A stretch of DNA of 64,000 nucleotides from NCBI GenBank assembly GCA_012845835.1, contig JABAKD010000030.1, positions 7,303,805-7,367,804 on the forward strand, read 5' to 3'. Numbering within the stretch: the stretch's first letter is position 1; the number at the start of each line of letters is the position of its first letter. The notes below the pieces were generated by a model. The model did not search any database. It worked only from the letters and a program-made list of their open reading frames with translations, and had not been told where the DNA came from. Made by a program: the position numbers and the translations under genes. This document shows positions 53,493 through 64,000 of the stretch, piece after piece. The DNA is from Undaria pinnatifida. Taxonomy: Eukaryota > Sar > Phaeophyceae > Laminariales > Alariaceae.

Positions 53493-53780
53493 TGTTATGG
53501 TATTGCCCTGGGAGCCTAACAAGGCGTAATATCTAGGATACGGAAACGATAAAAAAGGGTTTCACTTCCCTTTAAAGGCATGTGAGTATAGGAAAGAGGT
53601 GATGATACGTTTGATCCGCGGATTCGCACGCGTTTTAGCGTTCAGTTCTAATCCGTGGCCTGTGTGAGACTAATACAAGACTTTCTCTAATCCAAGTGAG
53701 TAACCAACGTGGCACCTGCACAGTAGAGAGACCTGCAAAGGGTGTCCTAAATCTGTAACAGCCCCAAGTCTTATAATACT
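53493..53780 (+). repeat. 5' LTR of large gypsy element
   Basis: 288 bp starting TGTTATGGTATTGCCCTGGG, the same LTR type as 45616-45891, 48660-48941 and 63555 onward. The primer site TGGCGTCGACGG follows at once. Confidence 0.83.
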
Positions 53781-54176
53781 TGGCGTCGACGGTTCTGGAC
53801 TGAATCCAACCAACAACGCGTCCCCCCTCCCCAGATGACGACGGGATCGGAAGAGCCTCGGGTAGGGACAGGCACGGCAAACGCCACGGCACCCGGTACC
53901 GGCACGCCGAGGATGAGGAGAGCGTTGCGTCCTACCCTTCGAAAGACGTGGTCGGGGACACGCTTGCCCCACGTGACGAAATGATCAACGACGCGCTCCC
54001 CCCTCGCGACGGCGGGGAAGGGGTTGCGTCTCCGCTGACCCCCCCCCCCCCCCCCCGGGGACGGGCACTCTCAAGGGGCTGGGGCCCTCAGAGCCGGCCC
54101 CCACCGGAACCATGTCGAGGAACCGTCCCTCCAACTGGAGCTCCCCTCCCCCCGGCCCTGTCCCCCGTCTTTCAGG

Positions 54177-56525
54177 GTGTCTTCACTGAGGCCCACTGGA
54201 ACAGGATACCGCCCGATGTGTTGCGTTGGCCTCCCGGTCGGGGTAGGCGCTATCCGGAACTGGGCGCTCTCCGACGCCGCCCGTGAGGCCTCTCTGAGGC
54301 AAGCGGATGTGGCCCGCGCCAGCAACGAGGCGCTGACCACCGCGAAAGCGGCCAAGGCCAGAGCTGCCGCCACCCGCGCGACAGCAGAGCGGAGGTCCCA
54401 AGCAGCAGCCGAGGAGGTCCGTGTTATGCGGGAATGGGAGAAAGAGGATCGTGTTAGGGCGGCAGAGGTGACGGCGGCGGCCCGAACGTCGCAGGAGGCC
54501 GACGCGATCATCCTCTACTCAGAGACGGATCTCGCCAAGTCCGGCAATAAACACCGCCGCAACGGGACTACTCGCACCGCTGCGGCTGAGGAGGCGCCTT
54601 TTTTTCGGGCGTTCATGCCGCTGTTGCCGTGGGAACCCTGTGTACTGCCCTTGGGCCTTACCCTCCCGCCGGATCTATGCCGTCCCCCCCCTACGGGTTG
54701 GGGGCCCGCCTCTTGTTCGGGCACTCCTAGCGCTACAGGAGCCCACACTACGGAGGCTGGGGCCTAATCCGCTGCGACGACCAAGGGGTTCCTGGGCGCC
54801 CCGCCCGCCGACGCGGTGTCAGGAGCGGGCTGTGCCCCATTCTGTCGCGACGACCATATCGAAGGATGGTGTCTTCCTGGATGGCAGTGTCCACTGCATG
54901 GCGGTGGGTGAGCAGGGGAAGACATTTCGGCACGGACCTGGCGACTAGGTCGTGGGTGGAGCGACGGTAGTGCTGTCTCAGGTGCCGGAACAGCGGCTAT
55001 CGGAGCACGAGGACAAAAACAAGACGGTCATGCTTCTTTCTTCACGCAGGAGCTTACCAATGTCGTGAACACCTTCTGTGACGCCCTCAGGAGCGCCCAT
55101 GCGTTCGCATCTGAGCGTGTCCTCTGGCCGACTCCTTCGGAGTACACCGACAGCTTGGCGATTCAAGCCGTCAACACCAACCACTCCCGCGGCGGTGGTG
55201 GCGGCAACGGTGATGACCACGGCCGCCGTAGGGGTGGTGGGGGCGATGGCCGCGACCGTCGCGGAGGCGATCTCGGCCGAAACAGCTACGGCGGCTCCGG
55301 CCATAGCATCGGGGGTGGTAAGAACGGGTCTCGCACGGGATCGTCGCACCGTGGCAAGGGCGGAGGCCGCAGCCTGTCTTCTGGAGGTAAATCGGGCCGC
55401 CAAAACTCGGGAGGAGGGCCGGGATATTGCACCTCCTGCCCACCCTCCGACTCGTTGGAGGGGGGGGAAGCTGGGGCACTCTCCCCTGACGTCAAGGTGA
55501 TGCAACCACATAAGAAGTCTCTTAAACGAGGAGATTCCGGTCCAGCGGCTTTCTAAATTCTTCTCCAAGTGCTCAGCCGGCAATTTGACCACGGAGACGC
55601 GGCGTCTTCTCTCAGTGAATTGCAGAATTTTGGCGTCCCAAACGGTACCCCTTACGCGGCCTACTACCGCAGGTTTCGGATGGTAGTTTCGGGGGTGACG
55701 GACAGCGAGCGCACGTTGGTGCCAGGGGGGGGGGCGGTTCTTGAGATGGTTCGTCTTAGCGTAAATGAGCAGTTCCTCCAGCTCATGTCCAGTCTGTACC
55801 CTGGAGGGCTGGCAACTCGTCCTCTGCCTTTGGGTCAATTGATGCTATGTGGTTAGCTTTGGGTACCCTTTCGAACAACAAGACACCTACCATCAATGGC
55901 GAAATAATATTATCACTACCTGCGGTATCGGGGGATCGTGTTTCCGCCCTGTCGGGTCCCTCACCTGCCGCCCTAGGCCGCGGGCAGGGACGCGCGACAC
56001 CACAGGTTTCTGCTTGGGCGACGAGTTCGCAACGCAGCCCGGCTGTCATGAAATTTTTACATGATTCCTCCGACTCCTGGGTCTCATCCACGTCGTACTC
56101 GCACTGGCCGCTTGCATATTGTAATGAAGTCTGCCTTGTTAGCCGTACCTTTTCGACTGATGACCCTCCCCTGTGGAGCGGCTACTTTCACGACCGCACG
56201 CGCAGCAGCCCTTCGTGACAGCCAAGGACACTGCCTAAATTGCCATGAGACGTCTCATTCATTTAAACAGTGCACGCGCCCTTTTACTAAAACCAGCGGA
56301 TACATCAACTCCGAGTTTGGTCAGCTCGGAGACAACGGCGAGGCGTACCACCGCTGGCAGGAACGCATGCTGCGCTACCACCGGCAACAAAACAGGTGGG
56401 CACGGAACAAGCTCTCGCAAGGGCCGGCGCCACCGGTCGGGTCGGCAACAGCGCCAGGGTCAATCACACACCTCCGGTCACAACTCACAAGATGCGCGTT
56501 CCGGGTACTCACAGCAGGGGCCTGA
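54177..56525 (+). pseudogene. Gypsy gag, frameshifted
   Basis: The N-terminal part is alanine-rich and coiled-coil-like (LRQADVARASNEALTTAKAA; 54177-54767). A second Ala-rich stretch is near 55190-55440. The capsid-like core (55569-56218) reads LSRQFDHGDAASSLSELQ and YYRRFRMVV. A normal zinc knuckle CLNCHETSHSFKQC (CX2CX4HX4C) lies at 56232-56273. At least three frame changes occur. Poly-C at 54040-54056 precedes it. Confidence 0.72.
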
Positions 56526-58643
56526 CAACGGCTACGGTCATAACACCCATAGCTCTGCCATAACTGAACACCAATCAGTCCCGCTCTTGCCCGCTTCAAC
56601 GAGTATCGCCCCTAACATGCGCCTTGGTCCGTTCCACAATAGTACTCCCAATGCGCGCCAACGTGGCACTTTCCGCGGTGGTATCTGACGCCCCGACGGT
56701 GGTACGGCACCCCTCGCGTCCACCGCCAGCATTGCTAGGGGAACAACCATATATTTCACAAGATGTTCGTATCCCACGCTCATCAAGCGCCCAGCGCCGA
56801 CCAGCCTCGACCGCCACCCCCAGACCCCGCACGTTGACCGTACCGGCAACCTCCCTAGGCTTTCTGACACACACATCTTGCTATCGCGACTAGCTCTTAC
56901 GCTCTTTCGCTGCCAACCGCCGCCAAAAAACGCCGCGCATCAGAAATTTTGCCTGTAGCATCGACTTTCGTACCACGTGCTGGCCACCGCTCGGGATTAA
57001 GCCCAGCTGCGCTCTTACCCCGCGTCACGCCCACGCGTGTTCCAACGTCTGCTGACAATTCTTTTAATGGCACCACTGCCGCACCGGGAGCTCTCGCCTC
57101 GAGCGACACCCTCCTTTGCGCAACGCACGCCCCGGGATTAGTCCCACCGCGCCACATTGACTCTTCGCGAGGGCGTTGCCCCCCACCTCGCTCCTACATC
57201 CCCGCCCTCCTGGTCCCGACCATACGGCGACAGTTGGTTTGAGGTGCGGGAAGGCCAGCGCCGGAACCTCGAGCCCCTCTTTAGCGCTCGACTCAGCGTT
57301 CCCTCGCATGAACGGCGGGCATTCTGGTCTGTTCCCTATCGCCGAGGACTCAGCTAGCTTAGCTACCCCGCCCACACCCTCAAGCGTAGGTACAGGGCAG
57401 AAACCCTCTCCGGCGGGAACTCAAGTGCCGCGGAGTGTATGCAGACTCTCCTTTGTCGTTGCGTGCCCTCGAGCACCCTCTTCGGACTTCCACGGCATCA
57501 ATGGAACAGGCAATCCCGACACTGCCCGTCGAACCCGTGGTGACTCCACACCCTCCAGTCAACGTAACCGGAGTACGTTCCCGCCGTCGCGCGGATAACT
57601 CGCTCCTTTCGTCAAGCATAGCTAGCTTCGAGCTCAGTCCCGCTGTTGAACCCCAACCGACGGGCGCAGAGAGAGCCACTTCTGGCGACGTTTTGCCTAC
57701 GCGCGATAACGCCTCAATGCCGGTGACCGTAAAACGGCCCCCACGGCCCGTATTGGCGACCCAGTGCCCCCAAAGGGCTGTACTGCGTGCTCCAACCATA
57801 TCCTCCGAGGGCTCGGCCCCCTCCAGTTTTAACCCTACACGCGAGTATTCCACGGGAAACGTCGTGTTGTTTCGGCAACCCCCCTCCATTTTTTCGCAAT
57901 GGACAGCGTCAGCGTTTGTCGTCGACGACGTTTCGTATGCTTGGGCAGAGCGATTTTATGATGGCCGAAAAGGCGCGCCGTTTCCACGACCACCGTGCAC
58001 TGGAACTCATACTGAGCACGTCGCAACTCCAATCGCACAAGCTCATCGGACGAAGTGTACGGGGTTTTGAGAACGCCATTTGGGTCGTGAACGCGAAAAA
58101 ACCGTTCTCGCTGGGACTTTTGTCAATTTTTCGCAAAACCCAGAGATTACACACCACCTTTTGGGTACTGGTAACAAACTTTAAGCTGAAGGCAGCCCTT
58201 TTGACCAGGTGTGGGGAATTGGCCTCCGCGCGGATGACCCCGACGCCCATGACCCCCACCTGTGGCGAAGGAAGAACTTGCTCGGGCAGGCTCGTTTTAC
58301 CGTCCGCGACCAATTACGCCACAGTACGGACGGGTTGGCATACCCCTCCTCTTCTCCTCAATTCTCCACTCCGATATTGTCCGAGGGGATTCACAAGATT
58401 AACTCCGCACCGCTGACATGCTTTCGAGTTTCAGCACGTGCTTGCCTGGGTTCTCCTTCGGAGTTTTTTTACCATTTTTCCGACGCGACAGCGGACCACA
58501 GCCTCGATGTGCTGGCTGTCGCCTCATGCGCCACCCCCACCCTCGTGGACACGCCCTCGCTCCCCGAGCACGGCCCGGGCCCCGTCGGAGGCACGATTAC
58601 ATTCGACGGCGCCTCTTCTACCACCAAAATTACCGTGCATAGT
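56526..58643 (+). other. Low-complexity linker between gag and protease
   Basis: Proline/serine/threonine-rich frames on + (for example 57435-58070, 211 codons) without domains. Long for a gypsy element; it may be element-specific spacer or contain captured DNA. Confidence 0.45.
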
Positions 58644-58733
58644 GGGACCACCGCCTCTACGGGTTTTAGTTGTGTCGCAATTTTAGACACTGGATCTCCT
58701 CAGTGTTTTATCCGCCGAGACGTCTTGGAGTAG
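58644..58733 (+). pseudogene. Gypsy aspartic protease fragment
   Basis: Reads GFSCVAILDTGSPQCFIRRD with the catalytic DTG at 58686-58694. A TAG at 58734 ends the frame after about 15 more residues, so most of the protease is missing or out of frame. Confidence 0.68.
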
Positions 58734-58743
58734 ATGCTTTCGG

Positions 58744-59202
58744 GTGGCGCGGCCACCATTAATTGCGAGCAGGATTCTGCCCCTCGTTCCTGGGGGGATT
58801 CGGCAACTCCGCCCCCCTACGAACTTCGACGAGCGTTCGCTTGAGCGCCCAATTCTTCCGGGCTGGTCAGCCAACGAGCTCTCTCGCTGTGTGGGCATGC
58901 GTCGTTCCGCCTTCTCTTTGGGAAAGGGACGCGTTTTCTCCCTCTTCGACCTCAAGTCGTTGTTTCACGAGATAACCGCCCACAAGACACAGTTCCGCTC
59001 ACAGAATTTCTACACCCCTACGGGGCTTTACGAGTGGCTGATTATGCCTGAGGGCAGTAGCGCATCGCCTGGTTGGTTTGTGAAGGTGATTAACGGGGTT
59101 TCCAATGGATTGGAACAGGTTGCGGCATACCTGGACGATGTCGTCGTTTACGATTCACACCCGTCGGCCCACTTCAAAACTATCCGTGCCCTCTCAGAGT
59201 GA
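58744..59202 (+). pseudogene. Gypsy reverse transcriptase (palm) fragment
   Basis: Reads RVFSLFDLKSLFHEI (first catalytic Asp), FYTPTGLYEWLIMPEG and AAYLDDVVVYD (catalytic YLDD, 59128-59139). The fingers part normally upstream is not recognisable. A TGA at 59200 and a frameshift separate it from the thumb segment. Confidence 0.82.
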
Positions 59203-59960
59203 TTGCGCAAGCACAACCTCAACTCTCCCCTTCGAAATCCAGACTCGGCGCGACGGACGCCGATTTCTTGGGCCACGCCATCTCGCCCACAGGCGTGCAC
59301 CCAAACGCCGAGAAAGTGTCATATTTGACTCTCATGCCCATGCCCCGCGATCTTAAACCTCTGCACTCTCTCCTGGGTGGCCTTTCGTACTACCGAAAGT
59401 TTCTGCCAGATATGTTCAAACAGATTCAACCAATCACGGCCCTACTCAAGAAGGGCGTTAATTTTTCGTTCACGGCGAGTATGGAAGCCATCGTGCGTCA
59501 CGTTTTCATTCTCGCCGTCCCACCGGTTCTGGTCTTCCGCGATTGGGATGCCGTGGTGGACGGCTCCCGCTCGTTCCAGGTGTGCTGCGACGCCAACATC
59601 GACGATTTTGGCGCTACGCTAAATCAGGAGCAGCCCGACGGCTGCGTGAGGCCCATCGCCGATGTCAGACGCGCTACCCTTGACTCGGAAAGACATTGAA
59701 CGCCGTTCAATTTGAAAGCAGTCAGCATTATATGGGCGATCAAGGGCATTCGAGGCTACCTTTGGGGTACATAGTTTCGCATTTTCTCGGATCACAAGGC
59801 TCTGGAAATATCGGAAAAGCTGGGGACCACAACGCGCGAGTCGAGAGGTGGCTCGAGTATCTCACCGCGTTCGACTACACACTCGAGTACCGAAAAGGCA
59901 GCGCCAACGGTAATGCCGATTTCCTCTCACGGTTACCACAGCCGGCGACGAAGCACGGCC
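59199..59960 (+). pseudogene. Gypsy RT thumb and RNase H, broken
   Basis: Contains LSPSKSRLGATDADFLGH, LGGLSYYRKFLPDMFKQI, FQVCCDANIDDFGATL, then in another frame FSDHKALE and RVERWLEYLTAFDYTLEY with ADFLSRLP. This is the RT connection and RNase H of gypsy pol. Stops replace tryptophan-like positions at 59697-59699 and a codon at about 59770. Confidence 0.82.
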
Positions 59961-60935
59961 ACAGCGGTTCTGGCCGCCTCATCCCTGCCAAAGATGGGGT
60001 AATCTACATCGTCAGGGCTTGCGGTCTACTCACCCCCTCCACATCGGTCCCCGGCATTTGCTTGGGTGGGCTGGTGCCCCAGCCCGATAGCGCCGTCTCG
60101 GGCGGGCTCCCCATTACCTCCACTGATTTTCGCGATTTTTCCGCACACGGGCCATGTATGAGGATTGACGACCTTTCTGCTCCCACCGGGAGATTTGTCG
60201 CCCGTGCTCCTGCTTTCGTCGGTACCGGTGATGACCGCCTCGGCCGCGCGCTAATTTGGCCTGCCGCCGACGCCGCTTTCACTCCGGTTTACGCGGTCCC
60301 CTTCGGGACTACTCCGCCAGAATTACCCCCGCGGGCCCCTACGCCCCCATCGGAGACTTCAGTGGCACTGCCGCCTACGGGCCGCATCTTCGCTCGGACG
60401 CGCCGAAGAACAGCCGCTGCTGCCGGTGCCGCGCAGCCTGCCGTTGATCATGATTTTGGACCCGGCAGGGCTCCCGGGGCGTCTTCTTCACGGATCGACC
60501 CCCGCCGCGCGTTCCGCGCCCTCGGCTTCCTTTGGTTGCCGCCCCGAGCATATCTCGGATCCCAACGCTTGTCCCGACGGTACCCATCCCGTCTGACCAC
60601 GACCGAGCGGAGCCTTCGGTTGCCCCACCTTTAGGGCTCTCGACCCCTTTGGAGCTTCCCTTCGCCCCTAAGGCCGATTTGGATGCCCTCGGCGCTACTG
60701 GGCAGCCGAATTACACTTTGGCAATTCTGCTGCGCGTTATTCGCACGCCGACTGGGAGAGAGAACACCGCGCAGAGCCTACGTGCTACGCCGCAATCCAA
60801 TACATTCTTCTCGGCCGGCCATTGGCCCTGCCTCCACCGGAGTCTTAGCGCGTTTCCCCTCGTACCAGCGCCCCTCCTTCTCGGAGATCCAGGAGCTCGC
60901 TGGCAAAGACCGCCTCCATACTATCGACGAGGACA
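59961..60935 (+). other. Spacer between RNase H and integrase
   Basis: Proline/alanine-rich frames (the 59696-60634 frame continues here) and no domain. Near 60880-60960 the sequence before the integrase zinc finger begins (EIQELAGKDRLHTIDED). Confidence 0.5.
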
Positions 60936-61640
60936 TTGTCCTCTTCGTCCGTAATCCGACCCCGGCTCGCTACTCCCTTCGACCGGCGGGACGCGCGGCT
61001 TGCTTTTTGGGGACGAACCGATTCGTATTTACGTGCCGTTAATCATGCGCCCTTGGATCATGCAAGCCTGCCATTCGACTGCCTCCTGCCATCTAGGCAT
61101 GGCACGCACCCTTCGCATGCTCGAGCGTTTCTATTGGTGGATAGGCTACACAAATGCACCATCTGGTGGTTGCGCCATTGCTCGAAGTGCCAAGCGCGGA
61201 AGACACCGCGATTGACGGTACATTGGCCTGTCGTCTCGATTCTCCTCCCTCCGGGACCGGGCATTGCGGTAAGCGTGGACTACTTTTTGGGCCACTGCCG
61301 GTCACGCCCCGGGATAACACCTATATTTTGCTCTTCACCGACCGTTTTAGCCGCCGTGCGGACATGTTCGCCGTCACCGCCGCTGAATTTACAGCTGAGG
61401 GCACGACCAACATCCTTATCGACCGGTACATTCCCCTTTGACGGTGCCCGCGTAGCATCTTCTCGGACAAAGGTTTCCAGTTCTGTTCCAAGTTTTCGCA
61501 CGTCGTCTATGAGCTTCTTGATGTTAACAAAATCGCCACCAGTTCCTACCATCCAAGCGGAAACGGTGATGTAGAGCGTGTTAACCACACGATGACCCCA
61601 ATGCCGGATATGGTCGTCAACGAACGCTAAGACGATTGGG
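60936..61640 (+). pseudogene. Gypsy integrase zinc finger and core, frameshifted
   Basis: Same landmarks as the 47.5-48.6 kb copy: HSTASCHLGMARTLRMLERF, CSKCQARK, SVDYF, LLFTDRFSRRADMFAV, FSDKGFQF and GNGDVERVNH. A TGA at about 61439 and frame changes interrupt it. Confidence 0.8.
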
Positions 61641-62478
61641 ATGCGCAGGGGCCGCACATGGAGTTCGCCTACAACAAGTCGGTCAGCGCCGCCACTGGCC
61701 TGGCCCCCAACGAGGTTCACATGGGCAGGCTCCCGCGCCTCCCTCTTAGTATTTTCGACCGCTCCGGGGTCGCTGGCCGTCATAGCCTGGCCCGTGACCA
61801 ACTCACATATTGCGACCTGGCGTCAGAACGCCAACGGCGCGCCAACGATATTGTTCGCGAGATGCATGTCTTAATGGTTTCCCAGGTGGAGCGGCAACAC
61901 TCAGCCCTTTCGGACGCTTTTCGCCAGGTCCCCAACTTCGGTGTGGGTAATTGGGTTTGGCTGTATACTACGGCCTCCACTATTCGCCAAGGCGGCAAGG
62001 CGGCACGGATGCAAAGGTGCTCAAGACTAAATTCGCGCTCAATTGGACGGGCCCCTACGAAATCCTTGCGGTCGGCCCCTGCCCCTCTAGCGACACACCG
62101 GACGGTTCCCCCCTGTGAGATGAACTCCTCTTTTTGGACCTCCCCACAGACATACCCGCCGCAGATGCGCACCGCTGTGTCTCCGTCGAGCGCTGCAAGC
62201 CCTGCACCGACCACCACGACCGCGGCAACACGCCTCAGTGTCTTCCGGATGGGTTGACGCACTACGTGCTCAACAGTTTCACGGAAAAATCCTCCCTGTA
62301 TCACGTGACCCAGGACGACGTGTCGGCACCCCTCCAGCGGCTAGAGGTGGAAAGGATCACCGGCCATCAATCGGTCCGTGGTCGGGGTGGGGTCATCGCG
62401 GTGATATACGAGACACGTTGGACTGGGCTCTCCCGTCCGTCGTGGGAACGGGAGATGGACCTCCAGTTCTCACGCTAA
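61641..62478 (+). pseudogene. Gypsy integrase C-terminus with chromodomain
   Basis: Includes GLAPNEVHMGRLPRLPLSIF, FGVGNWVWLYTTAS and, at 62280-62478 in one frame, the chromodomain-like LEVERITGHQSV...VIAVIYETRWTGLSRPSW. The chromodomain is intact as a reading frame although the upstream integrase is broken. Confidence 0.72.
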
Positions 62479-62602
62479 CAGATCTTGCTCTACTGAGCTG
62501 GCACTCCTAACCAACACGGCCAAACCAACCACCTGTACCGTCAGATGCGCATAGATAGGGGCTGCACAACGGGAGCTTACCCATGCTAACTGCGAGCGAT
62601 CT

Positions 62603-62897
62603 TTGGCGCCTGGCTACGGCTGCGTGTCGTGCACTGACTGGCTACGCCACTGCAGCACCACGATGCTCACCCCTGGGGCCCGTTTTGGTACAAAGGCGAT
62701 GACGGTTTGTGGTGGCTGGGGAAAATCAACGCTTGTACAACCACCGATGGGGAATATTCGGAACGTTTTCGAAATGACCCGGGACCGATCAAGCTTCCGC
62801 TCTCTCCGGCCCACTCACGACTTCGACAGGAGGGGTTCAAGGTTCCTGGTGCCTTCAACTCCGTCGGGGCAAATCAGTTGCACGCGGGATTCAAGTA
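62603..62897 (+). pseudogene. Tudor-like segment, frameshifted
   Basis: Corresponds to 46605-46958: GYGCVSCTDWLRHCSTT and LTPGARF, then in another frame LWWLGKI, TTDGEYSERF and NDPGPIKLPLSPA. Present in both family members at the same place, after the chromodomain stop. Confidence 0.55.
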
Positions 62898-63554
62898 ACG
62901 CAGATGAATCTCGAGGCGTGGACGTGGCTAGTTGACATTCAGGGCACCCCACTGCGCTCGAGCATTTGATGCTGCTTTCCCGGTTTTGGGTTTTGATCCT
63001 TCGAGGAATGTTCGTTCTGTCTGTGTTTTTGATTCATTTTTTCATGGGGGGATCTCCCCGGTAATTCTCTGCCCGGTTTCGACGTCGTCCCCGCAGGGTG
63101 AAGTATGTTCATTCCGCGCGCGAGTTGGGTTTCGTACGTAGCGCGTTCTGATACGCTACTGTGACCGCTCGGGGTTCGCGAGGTTTTTTACTCTTCCGCC
63201 TTCGACCCCGCCCAGCGTTTTCGCATTTGTTTTTTTTACTGGATAGTTCCCGTTTCCCTTTTTGCGCCCCCTTTGGTCACACCCCCCTCGTTAATCTGCG
63301 GGAAATGATAGCTCTCGCGCCTGCCGATCCCGCCATTCGCTGGGGGTTTCTGTAGCCCGTTTCCCGTCTTCCGTTCTCCGTTTGTGTTTTTTTGCTTTAG
63401 CATTTTCCTGAGACTTCGTAGTCTCGTAGGGTAGAGGTGTGGGAGTAGGTTTTGAAGAGCTACATCTTCGAGTCATGTTCTAGACCATGGAACCGGTTCT
63501 TCCCCGAACCTTTCATGTTTATTTCTGCATATACAGGTCATCTGGGTGGGCTAG
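62898..63554 (+). other. 3' UTR of large gypsy element
   Basis: Matches 45892-46604 on the reverse strand. T-rich; no ORF of note. Ends in a purine-rich patch before the LTR. Confidence 0.65.
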
Positions 63555-64000
63555 TGTCATGGTATTGCCCTGGGAGCCTAACAAGATGTAAGATATAGGA
63601 TATGGGAACGATAAAAAATGATTTCACATGCCTATATAATGGAAAATTTACGATTATTAATCGCAAAATCAAACCTGAAATGGTTGGCCATTATAAATTA
63701 GGAAAATTTATGACAACACGAAAAAAAAAAAACATAGCCAAAAAAAATAAAATGACAACAATTTACAAAAACAAAAAATGGCACAAAATGCTCATCCAAC
63801 GATTTCAAGACCAAATAATAAACTTTGTCAAGGATGCACACTGGGACGAACCAAACTGTTATTTTATTTTATCCATAATTCAAAAACTGATAGAAGGCAT
63901 GTGGGTATAAAATTATAGGAAAAAGGGGATGATACATTTGCTCCGCGGATTCGCCCGCATTTTAGAGTTCAGCCCTAATCCGTGGCCTGTGGAGGACTGA
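63555..64000 (+). repeat. 3' LTR of large gypsy element, interrupted and cut by window end
   Basis: Starts TGTCATGGTATTGCCCTGGG. The LTR match stops near 63633, resumes at 63894 (AAGGCATGTG) and runs to the window end at CCGTGGCCTGTGGAGGACT. Confidence 0.8.
63634..63893 (+). pseudogene. rps19: AT-rich insert with rps19-like sequence, probable NUMT
   Basis: A 260-bp AT-rich block inside the gypsy LTR, unlike its surroundings. It reads LYNGKFTIINRKIKPEMVGH, then YKLGKFMTTRKKK and a lysine-rich end. The pattern NG...i...MVGH.(K)LG.F..TRK is the C-terminal half of ribosomal protein S19. Base composition and lysine/asparagine-rich code point to a mitochondrial origin (rps19 is mitochondrial in brown algae). 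The remaining ~50 codons (TIYKNKKWHKMLIQRF onward) are not recognised. The insertion point is the palindrome CCTTTAAAGG of the intact LTR at 53570-53580. No start codon of its own; surely non-functional here. Confidence 0.68.

Larger units (their letters stand above)
53493..64000 (+). mobile_element. Ty3/gypsy (chromovirus-like) element, decayed, runs off window
   Basis: More than 10.5 kb on the + strand: 5' LTR, TGG primer site, gag with zinc knuckle, aspartic protease, RT, RNase H, integrase, chromodomain, Tudor-like segment and 3' UTR, in that order, which is Ty3/gypsy order. The 3' LTR starts at 63555 after a purine-rich GGGTGGGCTAG and is cut by the window end. Many stops and frameshifts interrupt every part, so it is inactive. 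It is the fuller relative of the element at 45.6-48.9 kb. Confidence 0.87.

Noticed and set aside
54071-55838. Large - strand ORFs (up to 286 codons)
   Set aside because: They are antisense shadows of the alanine- and glycine-rich gag region.
57435-58416. Long + and - frames in the gypsy linker as host genes
   Set aside because: Compositionally biased, overlapping in several frames, and inside an LTR element between gag and protease.

Overview
The window looks like nuclear DNA of an intron-rich, repeat-laden eukaryote. A brown alga (Ectocarpus-like stramenopile) fits best. This is inference from four things: one intron-rich sulfotransferase gene with short exons and long introns; several Ty1/copia and Ty3/gypsy elements; LINE 3' ends; and an AT-rich insert that reads as mitochondrial ribosomal protein S19. 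I see no bacterial operons, rRNA genes or CRISPR arrays.

Layout. 0.9-3.4 kb: two 3' ends of one LINE family lie tail-to-tail, forming a long inverted repeat. 4.8-14.7 kb: a copia element on the + strand (287 bp LTRs, target duplication TAATC) is split by two later insertions. One is about 4.1 kb in its 3' untranslated region and the other about 0.63 kb inside its 3' LTR. 16-16.8 kb: LINE and A-tailed retroposon debris. 17.3-27.05 kb: the one convincing host gene, a 10-exon sulfotransferase on the + strand. Its model splices in phase to 473 residues. Its introns hold a (CACCG)n array of about 380 bp, an array of inverted tRNA-like modules and a dispersed repeat.

28.9-33.6 kb: a second copia element on the - strand. 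It is young (LTRs differ at one base by eye, target duplication AAAAC) and non-autonomous. Gag and most of pol are replaced by a 289-codon ORF of unknown function. 38.0-38.4 kb: a TGTC microsatellite. 38.7-41.6 kb: a gag-only gypsy-type element. 41.6-43.6 kb: a satellite array with a unit of about 215 bp. 45.6-48.9 kb: an internally deleted gypsy element (- strand) that keeps integrase, a chromodomain and a Tudor-like ORF. 49-52 kb: scattered repeats. 53.5 kb to the window end: a large decayed gypsy element of the same family (+ strand), with gag, protease, RT, RNase H, integrase, chromodomain and Tudor-like segments. Its 3' LTR carries the S19-like insert and is cut by the window end.

Most of the sequence is therefore layered mobile DNA of different ages around one host gene. 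Large parts (about 3.4-4.8, 14.9-16, 27-28.7, 33.9-38, 43.6-45.6 and 51.9-53.5 kb) show no gene I can support. Coordinates of degraded elements and repeats are by eye and may be off by several bases.
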